Shown here one piece after another: positions 7,892 through 15,182 of a DNA stretch of 36,762 nt. Position 1 is the stretch's first letter, and each line of letters starts with the position of its first letter. The notes beneath the pieces are model-generated. The model searched no databases, was not told where the DNA came from, and saw only the letters and a program-made list of their open reading frames with translations. The stretch spans positions 1 through 36,762 of the forward strand of contig JAIFNG010000092.1 of the NCBI GenBank assembly GCA_020047815.1, given 5' to 3'. This DNA comes from Anaerolinea sp. (lineage in GTDB: Bacteria; Chloroflexota; Anaerolineae; Anaerolineales; Villigracilaceae). Position numbers and translations under genes: made by a program.

Positions 7892-8884
7892 CTATTTGGA
7901 GGAATATTTCTCAAGGTCATTCTTCCAATCCTTGATGGATCTCCCACATAATTTTTGTTCAATGGAGTGCCATTCCCGTTCAGGCTTGGATCGCAAAATG
8001 GCAGATTGAATGATATCTTCATTGATCCAAAAACTACCTTCCACATCATATTTACCATGGCAGACTTCATCATAAATAATATATGCCCGTGCTGAAATTT
8101 TCAATTTTCGCATCGGCTCGGATTTGACATCCGTCTTATGCAGTTCCAGATATTCCAGAGAGGTCATTTCACCCGCTTCCTCTTCAGCAGCTTGCATTTC
8201 CCCAGGGGTGAGCATTCCCATCTCCAGCGGCCGTTTCATGGACCTGGAATATGCCGAAATCAACAACTCAGTCATCTGATCCATGCTTATGGTCAGCGAC
8301 AAATCTTTAATTGTGATGATATGCTGGCGCAATGCTCTCTGCGCCAGTGATCGGAAGGAATCCCAGGGTATATGCCAGACCGCTGTCATGGCTTCATAAT
8401 CAAAATCGAAAAGGATGTTCCCGACCACAACCGTCGCCTCACCAATTCTTCCCCCGCCTGTCCCCGCGATCCGTCGCCCCTGGATCTCAATTTCGTTTAT
8501 ATCATGGAGGCTGGCATCCAGACCCAAACCCCGCAACGCGGCAATGGGTGAATTCAATGAAAATGTGAATATGTCCTTCAGCATGGCAGGCATGTGGATA
8601 TGATGAAAAATACACTGGTAAAAAATCTGGTTCTTATCCAGATAAGTTGCACCGCCGCCCAATCGTCGACGATATACCGGCAGTCCGCGCCGTGAACATT
8701 CTACGGAATCAAAAATACTATCAAATACCTGATGATACCCCAGGCAAAGATAGGGCTCTGTCGGCTGGCAGATCACAATCGTGTCTTGAGCCTGATCATC
8801 CATACGCTTCGCAAGGGCGTGGTAAACAGCCTGGGTCTGCCACGATGGAACAGCTCCCAGGTTAATTAACCGGATTGGTTTCAT
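7892..8884 (-). CDS. lipoate-protein ligase A homologue with Lys to Arg active-site change
   Basis: The 330-residue protein has the biotin/lipoate transferase (BPL/LplA) fold: PYLCLGYHQ near residue 48, the RRRLGGGATYLD motif near residue 72, and a GN-type motif VVVGNILFDFDYEAM. The segment that normally reads GRKVSG or GKKIVG is GRRIAGTGG here, so the lysine conserved in LplA (Lys133 in E. coli) is replaced by Arg138. This may abolish classical lipoyl-adenylate transfer, or mark a specialised relative. It is the last gene of the lipoate cluster, just after a radical SAM gene. A TTG at 8911 would give a longer form overlapping that gene; the ATG at 8884 matches the family N-terminus better. 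Confidence 0.8.
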   Translation of the reverse strand: MKPIRLINLGAVPSWQTQAVYHALAKRMDDQAQDTIVICQPTEPYLCLGYHQVFDSIFDSVECSRRGLPVYRRRLGGGATYLDKNQIFYQCIFHHIHMPAMLKDIFTFSLNSPIAALRGLGLDASLHDINEIEIQGRRIAGTGGGRIGEATVVVGNILFDFDYEAMTAVWHIPWDSFRSLAQRALRQHIITIKDLSLTISMDQMTELLISAYSRSMKRPLEMGMLTPGEMQAAEEEAGEMTSLEYLELHKTDVKSEPMRKLKISARAYIIYDEVCHGKYDVEGSFWINEDIIQSAILRSKPEREWHSIEQKLCGRSIKDWKNDLEKYSSK

Positions 8885-8898
8885 GGAATTGGAAATTT

Positions 8899-9990
8899 CT
8901 ACGCTGCCCAAACTTCATCCAGACACATCTGTTCACGGATGACTCTAACATCCTCTGCAGTTGGTACAAAGGGATAATCACGATATTCTTCACTGGGGCG
9001 ATACGAACCATAAGGACGGTTACATGCCATCACACCATGGCGGTCGGGACAACCATTGGTCATGAATGGCAGGCCTGAGTTTATGGCTTCATCCAGCATA
9101 GCAAGGGGGGCATCTAACTTTAATAGCCCGCCTGCAGCATCATAGGTGATGGCCGCCGGGGATAATTCATAATTTTCGATCAAATACTTGATCAGTTGTA
9201 CGCGGCGATGACGATATATGGGTTGACGCGGCAGATCCTGTGTGGCTGTTCCTGGCTCAGGGTTGAACGCAAATAGATAACCTGCGATTTGTTCATTTCG
9301 CAATTGAAGGAATAAATTAAAAAGGTCGCGGTCTGTTTCACCCAGCCCAACGATTATGTGACAATTGACATTCATGGGTCCAAATAATTTGCGTGCCATG
9401 CGGATAATCTCCCAGTGGTAATCCCATTTGTGCGGACCCCGAGTCTTTTTGCCACGCGCCTCATCAAAAATTTCCTCTGTCGCACCATCCAGACCTATAC
9501 CGATAATATCCACACCAGCAGCGCGGATCTCCAGCAGTTTCGCCTCATTCAACAGGGTTGCGCTGACCAATGCTGCAACCGGAACTTGAGGGGCTTTTAA
9601 GCGCACACGGCGAATAATCTCCATCATATCTTCATTGGCACGGTGATCCTGCACCTGCGAAACACACACGCGCCCGACTTCCTTTTTTGCCTCGCGGATG
9701 GCGATCCTTTCAGCGATCAAGTCGGTTGAATACAGCGGCCAACCCACGCGGATAAAGGTATTATCCTCGGGCAAGCCAGGTCTTTCCCGCGCCAACCCAC
9801 AATAGGTGCAATTTGCATAACAACCTTCAGGATAATTTTGCAGCAGATTGATGCAATCGCAAGAGGCGCGCTCAATACGTCCCGGCTTTAATCCGAGTTC
9901 AATCGCCGCTGCCATGCTAATACGGACATAATCAGGACTGATCTGAAATTGTTCCGCTTGTTCACTTACAGGTATGGTAACTTTTGCCAT
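8899..9990 (-). CDS. radical SAM protein, probable lipoyl synthase component (LipS1/LipS2 type)
   Basis: The 363-residue protein carries the radical SAM motif CYANCTYC (Cys-x3-Cys-x2-Cys) inside YPEGCYANCTYCGLARERPG, with further cysteines just upstream (CDCINLL). A second cysteine group near the C-terminus (NGCPDRHGVMACNRPYG) could bind an auxiliary Fe-S cluster, as sulfur-inserting enzymes such as lipoyl synthase and biotin synthase do. It does not look like canonical LipA. The pairing with a second radical SAM gene, lipoate ligases and an H-protein-like carrier fits the two-protein LipS1/LipS2 lipoyl synthase known from archaea and sulfur oxidisers. Which of the two it is cannot be settled here. 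The AGGAG before the ATG supports the start. Confidence 0.72.
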   Translation of the reverse strand: MAKVTIPVSEQAEQFQISPDYVRISMAAAIELGLKPGRIERASCDCINLLQNYPEGCYANCTYCGLARERPGLPEDNTFIRVGWPLYSTDLIAERIAIREAKKEVGRVCVSQVQDHRANEDMMEIIRRVRLKAPQVPVAALVSATLLNEAKLLEIRAAGVDIIGIGLDGATEEIFDEARGKKTRGPHKWDYHWEIIRMARKLFGPMNVNCHIIVGLGETDRDLFNLFLQLRNEQIAGYLFAFNPEPGTATQDLPRQPIYRHRRVQLIKYLIENYELSPAAITYDAAGGLLKLDAPLAMLDEAINSGLPFMTNGCPDRHGVMACNRPYGSYRPSEEYRDYPFVPTAEDVRVIREQMCLDEVWAA

Positions 9991-10005
9991 GTTTACTCCT
10001 AAATT

Positions 10006-10092
10006 TCATTACGAGGATGCTTTTTTTCGCCCAGTGGACTTTCTTTGGACTGGGAGATCAAACTGGCTGGATTGGTATTCGCCTCGTCATGA
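10006..10092. repeat. palindromic element between the two radical SAM genes
   Basis: The 119-bp gap between the two lipoyl-synthase-like genes contains an imperfect palindrome. The outer arms 10006-10016 (TCATTACGAGG) and 10082-10092 (CCTCGTCATGA) pair with one mismatch, and an inner hairpin pairs CCCAGT (10030-10035) with ACTGGG (10049-10054). The motif resembles interspersed REP-like sequences with CCTCG..ATGAC ends seen in many bacteria. A role in processing or stabilising the operon mRNA is possible. Confidence 0.4.
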
Positions 10093-10109
10093 CATGAAAT
10101 GAATTTTAT

Positions 10110-11018
10110 CTACCAGGTAACCCCACAGCAGGCATTAACGAACTGCGGGTGCAGCCCAGCCTGGCGTGCGTATTCAACAATACCGTTGGCTGGAAAGGCG
10201 ATCCCATTAAAACCAGAATCCACCGCCAAACGGTCAATCTCAACTTTCATTCCTCCCATGGGACGAGCACATCCCAACATTACTGGAGTGAACGGGAGTT
10301 GCCCGCGAGTCTTCTGAAAGAATGCGCCAATCTCCCTAAGTGTCGGCGGGTTGACCTTTGCCATCGCGGTCTTCGAGATGGACATCAAGACCACCAGTGC
10401 CAGCAATTTCGGAGGGTGACGGACTATCATCTCCAGGGCGCGATCTTCACCAAGCATTTTTCCGTAATGCAAGCCCAGAATAATATGCGGCACCATCGGA
10501 ACCTTGTATTTCTCCAGCCACGAAAGCGCATCTTCATAATCTTCAGGATCGGCATCAAGATGATAGACCTCGCGAATGGTGCTCGAGTGACCTATGATGT
10601 CGATCATCGCACCGTCAAGGCCAATTTCTCCAAGTGCAGCACAGGTTTCTTCGTCGGGCAATCCAACATGTACACGGACAGAAATCCCCAACTCCATGCG
10701 AACGCGTTTAAGATCAGCGATGTACGGCAGCAGGGGAACCCGTCCACGCAAATCACTGCCACCCGATATTAACACGCCGCGCGTACCACCCTCCGCCAAC
10801 GATTCACACATATCAAACAACGAGCCGTCAAAGCGCCGCAAGTCCGTCATGCCGCGCAAGACTTTCGTATCGCAATGGTCGCAGTGCAGTGCACAAGTTG
10901 TACCTGTAACACTTACCGAGACATATTCCACTGCACCCCGATTGTCGTGTTCATCAGTTTTGTAACCGCGAAAGCCTGGTGTATGGAAGATGATTTCGGA
11001 ATTAAGCGGCAGGGTCAT
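10110..11018 (-). CDS. radical SAM protein, probable second lipoyl synthase component (LipS1/LipS2 type)
   Basis: The 302-residue protein has the radical SAM cluster motif CALHCDHC (Cys-x3-Cys-x2-Cys) near residue 40 and the SAM-binding ISGGSDLRG loop. Near the C-terminus it has MLGCARPMGG and a final ACCGVTW, so extra cysteines are available for an auxiliary cluster. The C-A-R-P-M-G motif echoes the C-N-R-P-Y-G motif of the neighbouring radical SAM protein, which suggests a working pair. An open frame continues upstream to 11240, but the ATG at 11018 gives a natural N-terminus and overlaps the preceding ligase stop by 17 bases. Lipoyl synthesis (insertion of sulfur into octanoyl groups) is inferred mostly from context. 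Confidence 0.7.
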   Translation of the reverse strand: MTLPLNSEIIFHTPGFRGYKTDEHDNRGAVEYVSVSVTGTTCALHCDHCDTKVLRGMTDLRRFDGSLFDMCESLAEGGTRGVLISGGSDLRGRVPLLPYIADLKRVRMELGISVRVHVGLPDEETCAALGEIGLDGAMIDIIGHSSTIREVYHLDADPEDYEDALSWLEKYKVPMVPHIILGLHYGKMLGEDRALEMIVRHPPKLLALVVLMSISKTAMAKVNPPTLREIGAFFQKTRGQLPFTPVMLGCARPMGGMKVEIDRLAVDSGFNGIAFPANGIVEYARQAGLHPQFVNACCGVTW

Positions 11019-12105
11019 AGGGATTGGCGGACCTGTGTATTTCCACAAGCTGGGCATTGGTGATGGCTTTGAGCGTGGTCTGCTGAATGGCTTCCAGCGG
11101 CAGGCCATTGAAATCTTTTTCACGACGCTGATACACCTTCGCCAGCGTGGCGGAAATTTTTTCAGGTTGGCTCGAATGCCAGCGCATTGCGGATTCCAAC
11201 TCGGCGACAGCTGATTCTTCGGCGAAGAAGTCACCCCCAATGTAAGCGGATTTGAGAGTTCCGCCTGCCAGCGCCACCCGAATATCGAGCAGGCCTACAG
11301 GGGTCTTAAATTTGGCACCGCCGAATTTATCTTCCACCGATGAAGTCTGGAAAATCCACTCGTCGTTAAGATATTTCTCTTTTTCAACTTTTTCAATCGC
11401 CTGAAGTTCGTCCGCTGTATAGGTTCCAGAAATCATCTCAACACCGAGAGTGGTTGCGTAATTTCGCGCAATCGCCTGGCGAACTTCATCCACTGGAACA
11501 TCGCGTCCCAATTCATGGCGCACATTTGTCAGCCTTTCACTGATGGCTGCGATCTGCTTGTCGGAGATTTTTTCCAACGGCGTGTTAAGCACTTGGAGCA
11601 TCAGTTTTACGTCCAAATCAACCAATATACTGGCATGAAATAGCAGACTGCCAGAGTGGGCGCGATGAATGCCCGTACCAACAATCTTTTTTCCATTGAC
11701 GAGAATATCGTTCTTATTATAAAACTGGGCATTCACACCAAGTTCATTCAGCCCTTTGATAATGCCTTCTGAGAGTGTCAGCATCAGATCACGCGCGCGG
11801 CTGTAGGTGTCTTCTGCCTGCCCCGGCAACATGAGCGCCAGTCCCAACTGTCCGTCGCCCATGATGATCGCGCCGCCGCCGGTGGGACGACGATTAACAG
11901 CGATATGATTCTCTTTACAAAAATCAAGGCGCAGTTCGTTTTGGATATTTTGAAAACGTCCAACCAGCCCGCAGTGGGATCGATAGGTGTATAGGCGCAG
12001 GGTGGGAACGGACTCACCCGAACCAACCCGTTCACCGATCACTTCATCAGCGCTAAGACCAAACGAAGCAGTAACATTGTCCTGGATGATTAAGCGCAGT
12101 TCCAT
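11002..12105 (-). CDS. lplA: lipoate-protein ligase A
   Basis: This 367-residue protein has both parts of a full LplA. The catalytic domain contains NRRPTGGGAIIMGDGQ near residue 71 and NDILVNGKKIVGTGIHRAHSG with the conserved Lys140. A C-terminal accessory domain follows (FGGAKFKTPVGLLDIRVALAGG and a late GGDFF motif). It would activate lipoate or octanoate with ATP and attach it to a carrier lysine in the cytoplasm. The gene begins at an ATG that overlaps the TAA of the upstream H-protein-like gene (TAATG), so carrier and ligase are translationally coupled. That makes this carrier the probable substrate. An earlier start at 12117 is possible but less likely. Confidence 0.88.
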   Translation of the reverse strand: MELRLIIQDNVTASFGLSADEVIGERVGSGESVPTLRLYTYRSHCGLVGRFQNIQNELRLDFCKENHIAVNRRPTGGGAIIMGDGQLGLALMLPGQAEDTYSRARDLMLTLSEGIIKGLNELGVNAQFYNKNDILVNGKKIVGTGIHRAHSGSLLFHASILVDLDVKLMLQVLNTPLEKISDKQIAAISERLTNVRHELGRDVPVDEVRQAIARNYATTLGVEMISGTYTADELQAIEKVEKEKYLNDEWIFQTSSVEDKFGGAKFKTPVGLLDIRVALAGGTLKSAYIGGDFFAEESAVAELESAMRWHSSQPEKISATLAKVYQRREKDFNGLPLEAIQQTTLKAITNAQLVEIHRSANPYDPAA

Positions 12106-12572
12106 TAGTCTATCCAACCTTGCTGCCGGTACCGAACAAGTTCCGCATCAACCCAATCGGGCAGTTCAACCACCGAAACCATTTGTTTAGATTCATGTTC
12201 CCAGTCACTTGGTTTTATGACCACCAGCCAGCCATTGGTGTAAGTTTCCTGATTAACAAGAGCGGGGTTGCGGACAGTTAGATCGTTGCGTTCGACAATT
12301 TCGCCGCTGATGGGCGATGTCAAATCTCCCGTCATTTTCGCCGCTTCAAGTGTACCAAGCGATTCGCCGCGCTCTACTTTGGTGCCAACAGGCAGCAGAG
12401 AGACGTACGCAAGGTCACCCAGTGAGGCAAGGCCAAGTGAGTCCATGCCAATGGTCGCATAGCCTGTGACATGGTCATACAATGCCCACATGTGATTGTC
12501 GCGCCCATAGAATCGATCTGCGGGTATGGAAAATAAATCAGCGCCAATCTTAAATTCCTGTGTATTACTCAT
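12105..12572 (-). CDS. GcvH-like lipoyl carrier protein
   Basis: The 155-residue protein is of the glycine-cleavage H-protein/lipoyl-domain family. The lipoyl lysine is Lys79 in GTLEAAKMTGDLTSPISG, followed by the usual antiparallel half of the domain (NPALVNQETYTNGWLVVIKP). It carries an extra N-terminal segment and a longer C-terminal helix than housekeeping H-proteins (about 125-130 residues). No GcvT or GcvP is nearby. Instead it is coupled to a lipoate ligase and followed by two radical SAM lipoyl-synthase-like genes, the setting of lipoate-binding proteins (LbpA) in sulfur metabolism. A strong TTGGAGGAA ribosome-binding site precedes the ATG. Confidence 0.82.
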   Translation of the reverse strand: MSNTQEFKIGADLFSIPADRFYGRDNHMWALYDHVTGYATIGMDSLGLASLGDLAYVSLLPVGTKVERGESLGTLEAAKMTGDLTSPISGEIVERNDLTVRNPALVNQETYTNGWLVVIKPSDWEHESKQMVSVVELPDWVDAELVRYRQQGWID

Positions 12573-12707
12573 GGTTCCTCCAAGATAAAATTTTTCTGGA
12601 GCACAAAAGTGAAACTTCAGGACTCCGTAATTTTCAAGCGTACCATGCCATCACCCCAATCCTCCCCATCTCTCAAAGCTGGTGCAAGGATGCAGGGATG
12701 ATGGAGA

Positions 12708-13772
12708 TCAGCAAATTCTCGGCAGCATTTCTCCTGCCAGCATGTCCACGATTCGGGTGCTACCCAACGCTGTCTTAAGTAACACACGTGATTTCGGTTC
12801 GGCGGTAACTTCGCCAATTATGACAGCGCCTTCACCGTAATGTGTCTGCTTCATCACAGCAAGAATTTTCTCTGCATCATCTGCTGCAACAATTGCCACC
12901 AGTTTGCCCTCATTTGCTACGTATAAGGCATCAAAGCCCAACATTTCGCACGCCGCATTAACCTCAGGATGGATGGGAATGGACTGCTCATTCAACGATA
13001 TACCAATATTGGATTGCACGGCAATTTCGTTTAACGTAGTAGCCAGTCCACCCCGAGTGGGATCACGTAACACATGAACATTATTGCTGACAGCCAGCAT
13101 GGCAGCGATCAAATGATTAAGCGGAGCCACATCACTCTGAATGCCAGACTCAAAACCCAATTCACCGCGGGCTCCTAAAACAGCAATGCCGTGATCACCG
13201 ATCGAACCAGATAATATGATGATGTCACCAACTTTAGCCTGCGCCCCCCCAATATTTACACCTTCCCGAATCACACCAACGCCTGCAGTGGTAATGTATA
13301 AGCCGTCAGCCTTGCCTTTCTGCACAACCTTCGTGTCACCAGCCACAATATGCACACCCGCTTCTTCGGCGGCATCCTTCATGGAAGCCACAATAAGTTT
13401 GAGCATTTCAATCGGCAAGCCTTCTTCAAGAATAAATCCTGCAGTCAAGTAGAGCGGTCTTGCACCCAGCATTGCCACATCGTTGACCGTACCACAGACC
13501 GCCAGTTTTCCAATATCTCCGCCAGGGAAGAACAGGGGAAAAACCACGTGCGCATCGGTACTGATGGCCAGATTTACATGCAGGTCTGATTCGAGCCGTG
13601 CGGCATCATCCCCCGCACGCAAGGCAGGATTATCAAAGGCAGACATAAATGCTTTTTGGATCAACTGGTGACTCATACGTCCACCCGCACCGTGTCCCAT
13701 GACGATCTGTTCACCATGCGGAAGCGGCGGCGTACAAACTGCACCTTCAATATTTATTGTTTTGTCAGTCAT
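12708..13772 (-). CDS. hypE: hydrogenase maturation protein HypE
   Basis: HypE dehydrates a carbamoyl group carried on its C-terminal cysteine to make the cyanide ligands of the [NiFe] active site. The protein (354 residues from the chosen start) ends in PRIC, the required C-terminal Cys motif. It has the AIRS-type ATP-binding features GHGAGGRMSHQLI, STDAHVV, GDIGKLAVCGTVND and DPTRGGLATTLNEIA. A frame extends to 13811, but the ATG at 13772 with GGAG just upstream gives the usual N-terminus. It follows hypD in the hyp block and is the last hyp gene. Confidence 0.97.
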   Translation of the reverse strand: MTDKTINIEGAVCTPPLPHGEQIVMGHGAGGRMSHQLIQKAFMSAFDNPALRAGDDAARLESDLHVNLAISTDAHVVFPLFFPGGDIGKLAVCGTVNDVAMLGARPLYLTAGFILEEGLPIEMLKLIVASMKDAAEEAGVHIVAGDTKVVQKGKADGLYITTAGVGVIREGVNIGGAQAKVGDIIILSGSIGDHGIAVLGARGELGFESGIQSDVAPLNHLIAAMLAVSNNVHVLRDPTRGGLATTLNEIAVQSNIGISLNEQSIPIHPEVNAACEMLGFDALYVANEGKLVAIVAADDAEKILAVMKQTHYGEGAVIIGEVTAEPKSRVLLKTALGSTRIVDMLAGEMLPRIC

Positions 13773-13826
13773 ATGATCTCCACAGGGGAATGCCAGGCAG
13801 GAACAAGCCAACCCAAGCCAAACTTC

Positions 13827-14909
13827 CTAACGCCCATATTTGTAATATGCAGCGCACGCACCTTCTGACGAAACCATCGTTGCTCCAAGTGGGTTTTCAG
13901 TCGTGCATTCCCTGCCAAATGCGGGGCAATCATGCGGTTTCTTCAGACCCTGCAGGATTTGTCCTGCGATGCAAAGTGATGATTCCTGCGTGTGAATGTC
14001 GCCCACATTAAAACGCTTTTCGGCGTTAAATTGATCAAATTCGGGGCGCAGACACCACCCGCTCATGGCGATCATGCCAATGCCGCGCCAGGTTCGGTCA
14101 CATTCCATAAAGACTTTTCGAATCGCGTTCTGTGCAGGCACCAAGCCCTCCAGTGTCACTGCGCGCTGGTAGGCATTTGCAATTTCAATTTTTCCTGCTT
14201 CGAGTAATTGTACAGTTGTTAAAATCCCCTGCACAATATCAAGCGGCTCAAAGCCTGTCACTACCATTGGAATTTTGAATTCATCCAACAACGGAAAATA
14301 TTCGTGATACCCCATCACTGCGTTAACATGTCCCGCAAGTAAAAACCCCTGCACACGGTTATGCGGGGAGCCCAAAATTGCCTTCATGGCAGGCGGCACG
14401 CGTACATGTGAAACCAACACAGAGAAATTTTTCAACCCGAGGCGCTGGGCATGGATCACGCTCATCACATTCGGCGGCGCGGTGGTCTCAAATCCAATCG
14501 CAAAAAAAACAACTTGTTTATCAGGATTTTTCTCAGCCAGCGCCACGGCATCCAGTGGCGAATAGACAACACGCACATCACCTCCCTGCGCTTTGACCGA
14601 GAACAAGTCGCGTCCAGAACCAGGCACACGCAACATGTCGCCATATGAACAGAAAATAACATTTGGCTGGGATGCAATTGCCAGCGCCTTGTCGATCAAC
14701 TCCAGGGGTGTCACACACACCGGACAGCCTGGCCCGTGAACCAATTCAATTTCCGGTGGGAGCAGTTGGTCAATGCCGTGGCGGACTATTGCGTGGGTTT
14801 GCCCACCGCATATTTCCATTAACGTCCATGGGCGCGTCACAGAACGGCGAATCTCTTCTATGACACCTTTTACCAGGGGTGCGCTGCGATATTCGTCGAT
14901 GTATTTCAT
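13827..14909 (-). CDS. hypD: hydrogenase maturation protein HypD
   Basis: HypD is the Fe-S scaffold on which the Fe(CN)2CO unit of [NiFe] hydrogenase is assembled with HypC. The 360-residue chain shows the three family motifs: [30 protein letters not shown] and [11 protein letters not shown]. Four C-terminal cysteines for the [4Fe-4S] cluster lie in [22 protein letters not shown] and [12 protein letters not shown]. Length is normal (about 360-380). Its start overlaps the hypC stop by 4 bases, which fits stoichiometric production of the HypC-HypD complex. Confidence 0.98.
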   Translation of the reverse strand: MKYIDEYRSAPLVKGVIEEIRRSVTRPWTLMEICGGQTHAIVRHGIDQLLPPEIELVHGPGCPVCVTPLELIDKALAIASQPNVIFCSYGDMLRVPGSGRDLFSVKAQGGDVRVVYSPLDAVALAEKNPDKQVVFFAIGFETTAPPNVMSVIHAQRLGLKNFSVLVSHVRVPPAMKAILGSPHNRVQGFLLAGHVNAVMGYHEYFPLLDEFKIPMVVTGFEPLDIVQGILTTVQLLEAGKIEIANAYQRAVTLEGLVPAQNAIRKVFMECDRTWRGIGMIAMSGWCLRPEFDQFNAEKRFNVGDIHTQESSLCIAGQILQGLKKPHDCPAFGRECTTENPLGATMVSSEGACAAYYKYGR

Positions 14910-15181
14910 GGTTGGTAGCGCGGAATACTTTGCACGGGTTCCCCCAGCTCTTCTTCAACGCTGCCGATCTGCCTCAGCAACTCGAGCGTTTCCATCGCAT
15001 CCGATTCGCTCAACACACTGATCGCAAATCCAACATGGATCACGCAATAATCCCCGATCTCAGCATTTTCCACATAATCCAAACAAGCTTCACGGAAAAT
15101 TCCGCCGAAATCCACTCTCGCCATGTGCAACCCACCCTTTTCATATTTTTCAACAATTTTTCCAGGTACGCCTAAACACAT
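14906..15181 (-). CDS. hypC: hydrogenase assembly chaperone HypC/HupF
   Basis: The 91-residue protein begins [11 protein letters not shown], the diagnostic HypC N-terminus in which Cys2 binds the iron being modified. It forms a complex with HypD and then delivers Fe(CN)2CO to the hydrogenase large-subunit precursor. The rest of the small OB-like fold is visible ([32 protein letters not shown]). The start lies one base after the hypF stop with GAGG upstream, and the stop overlaps hypD by 4 bases, so hypF, hypC and hypD form a tight translational block. Confidence 0.97.
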   Translation of the reverse strand: MCLGVPGKIVEKYEKGGLHMARVDFGGIFREACLDYVENAEIGDYCVIHVGFAISVLSESDAMETLELLRQIGSVEEELGEPVQSIPRYQP

Positions 15182-15182
15182 T

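Noticed and set aside
10149..10772. 207-residue plus-strand ORF antisense to the radical SAM gene
   Set aside because: It mirrors the coding sequence of a protein with an intact radical SAM motif; no start signal or family resemblance was seen.
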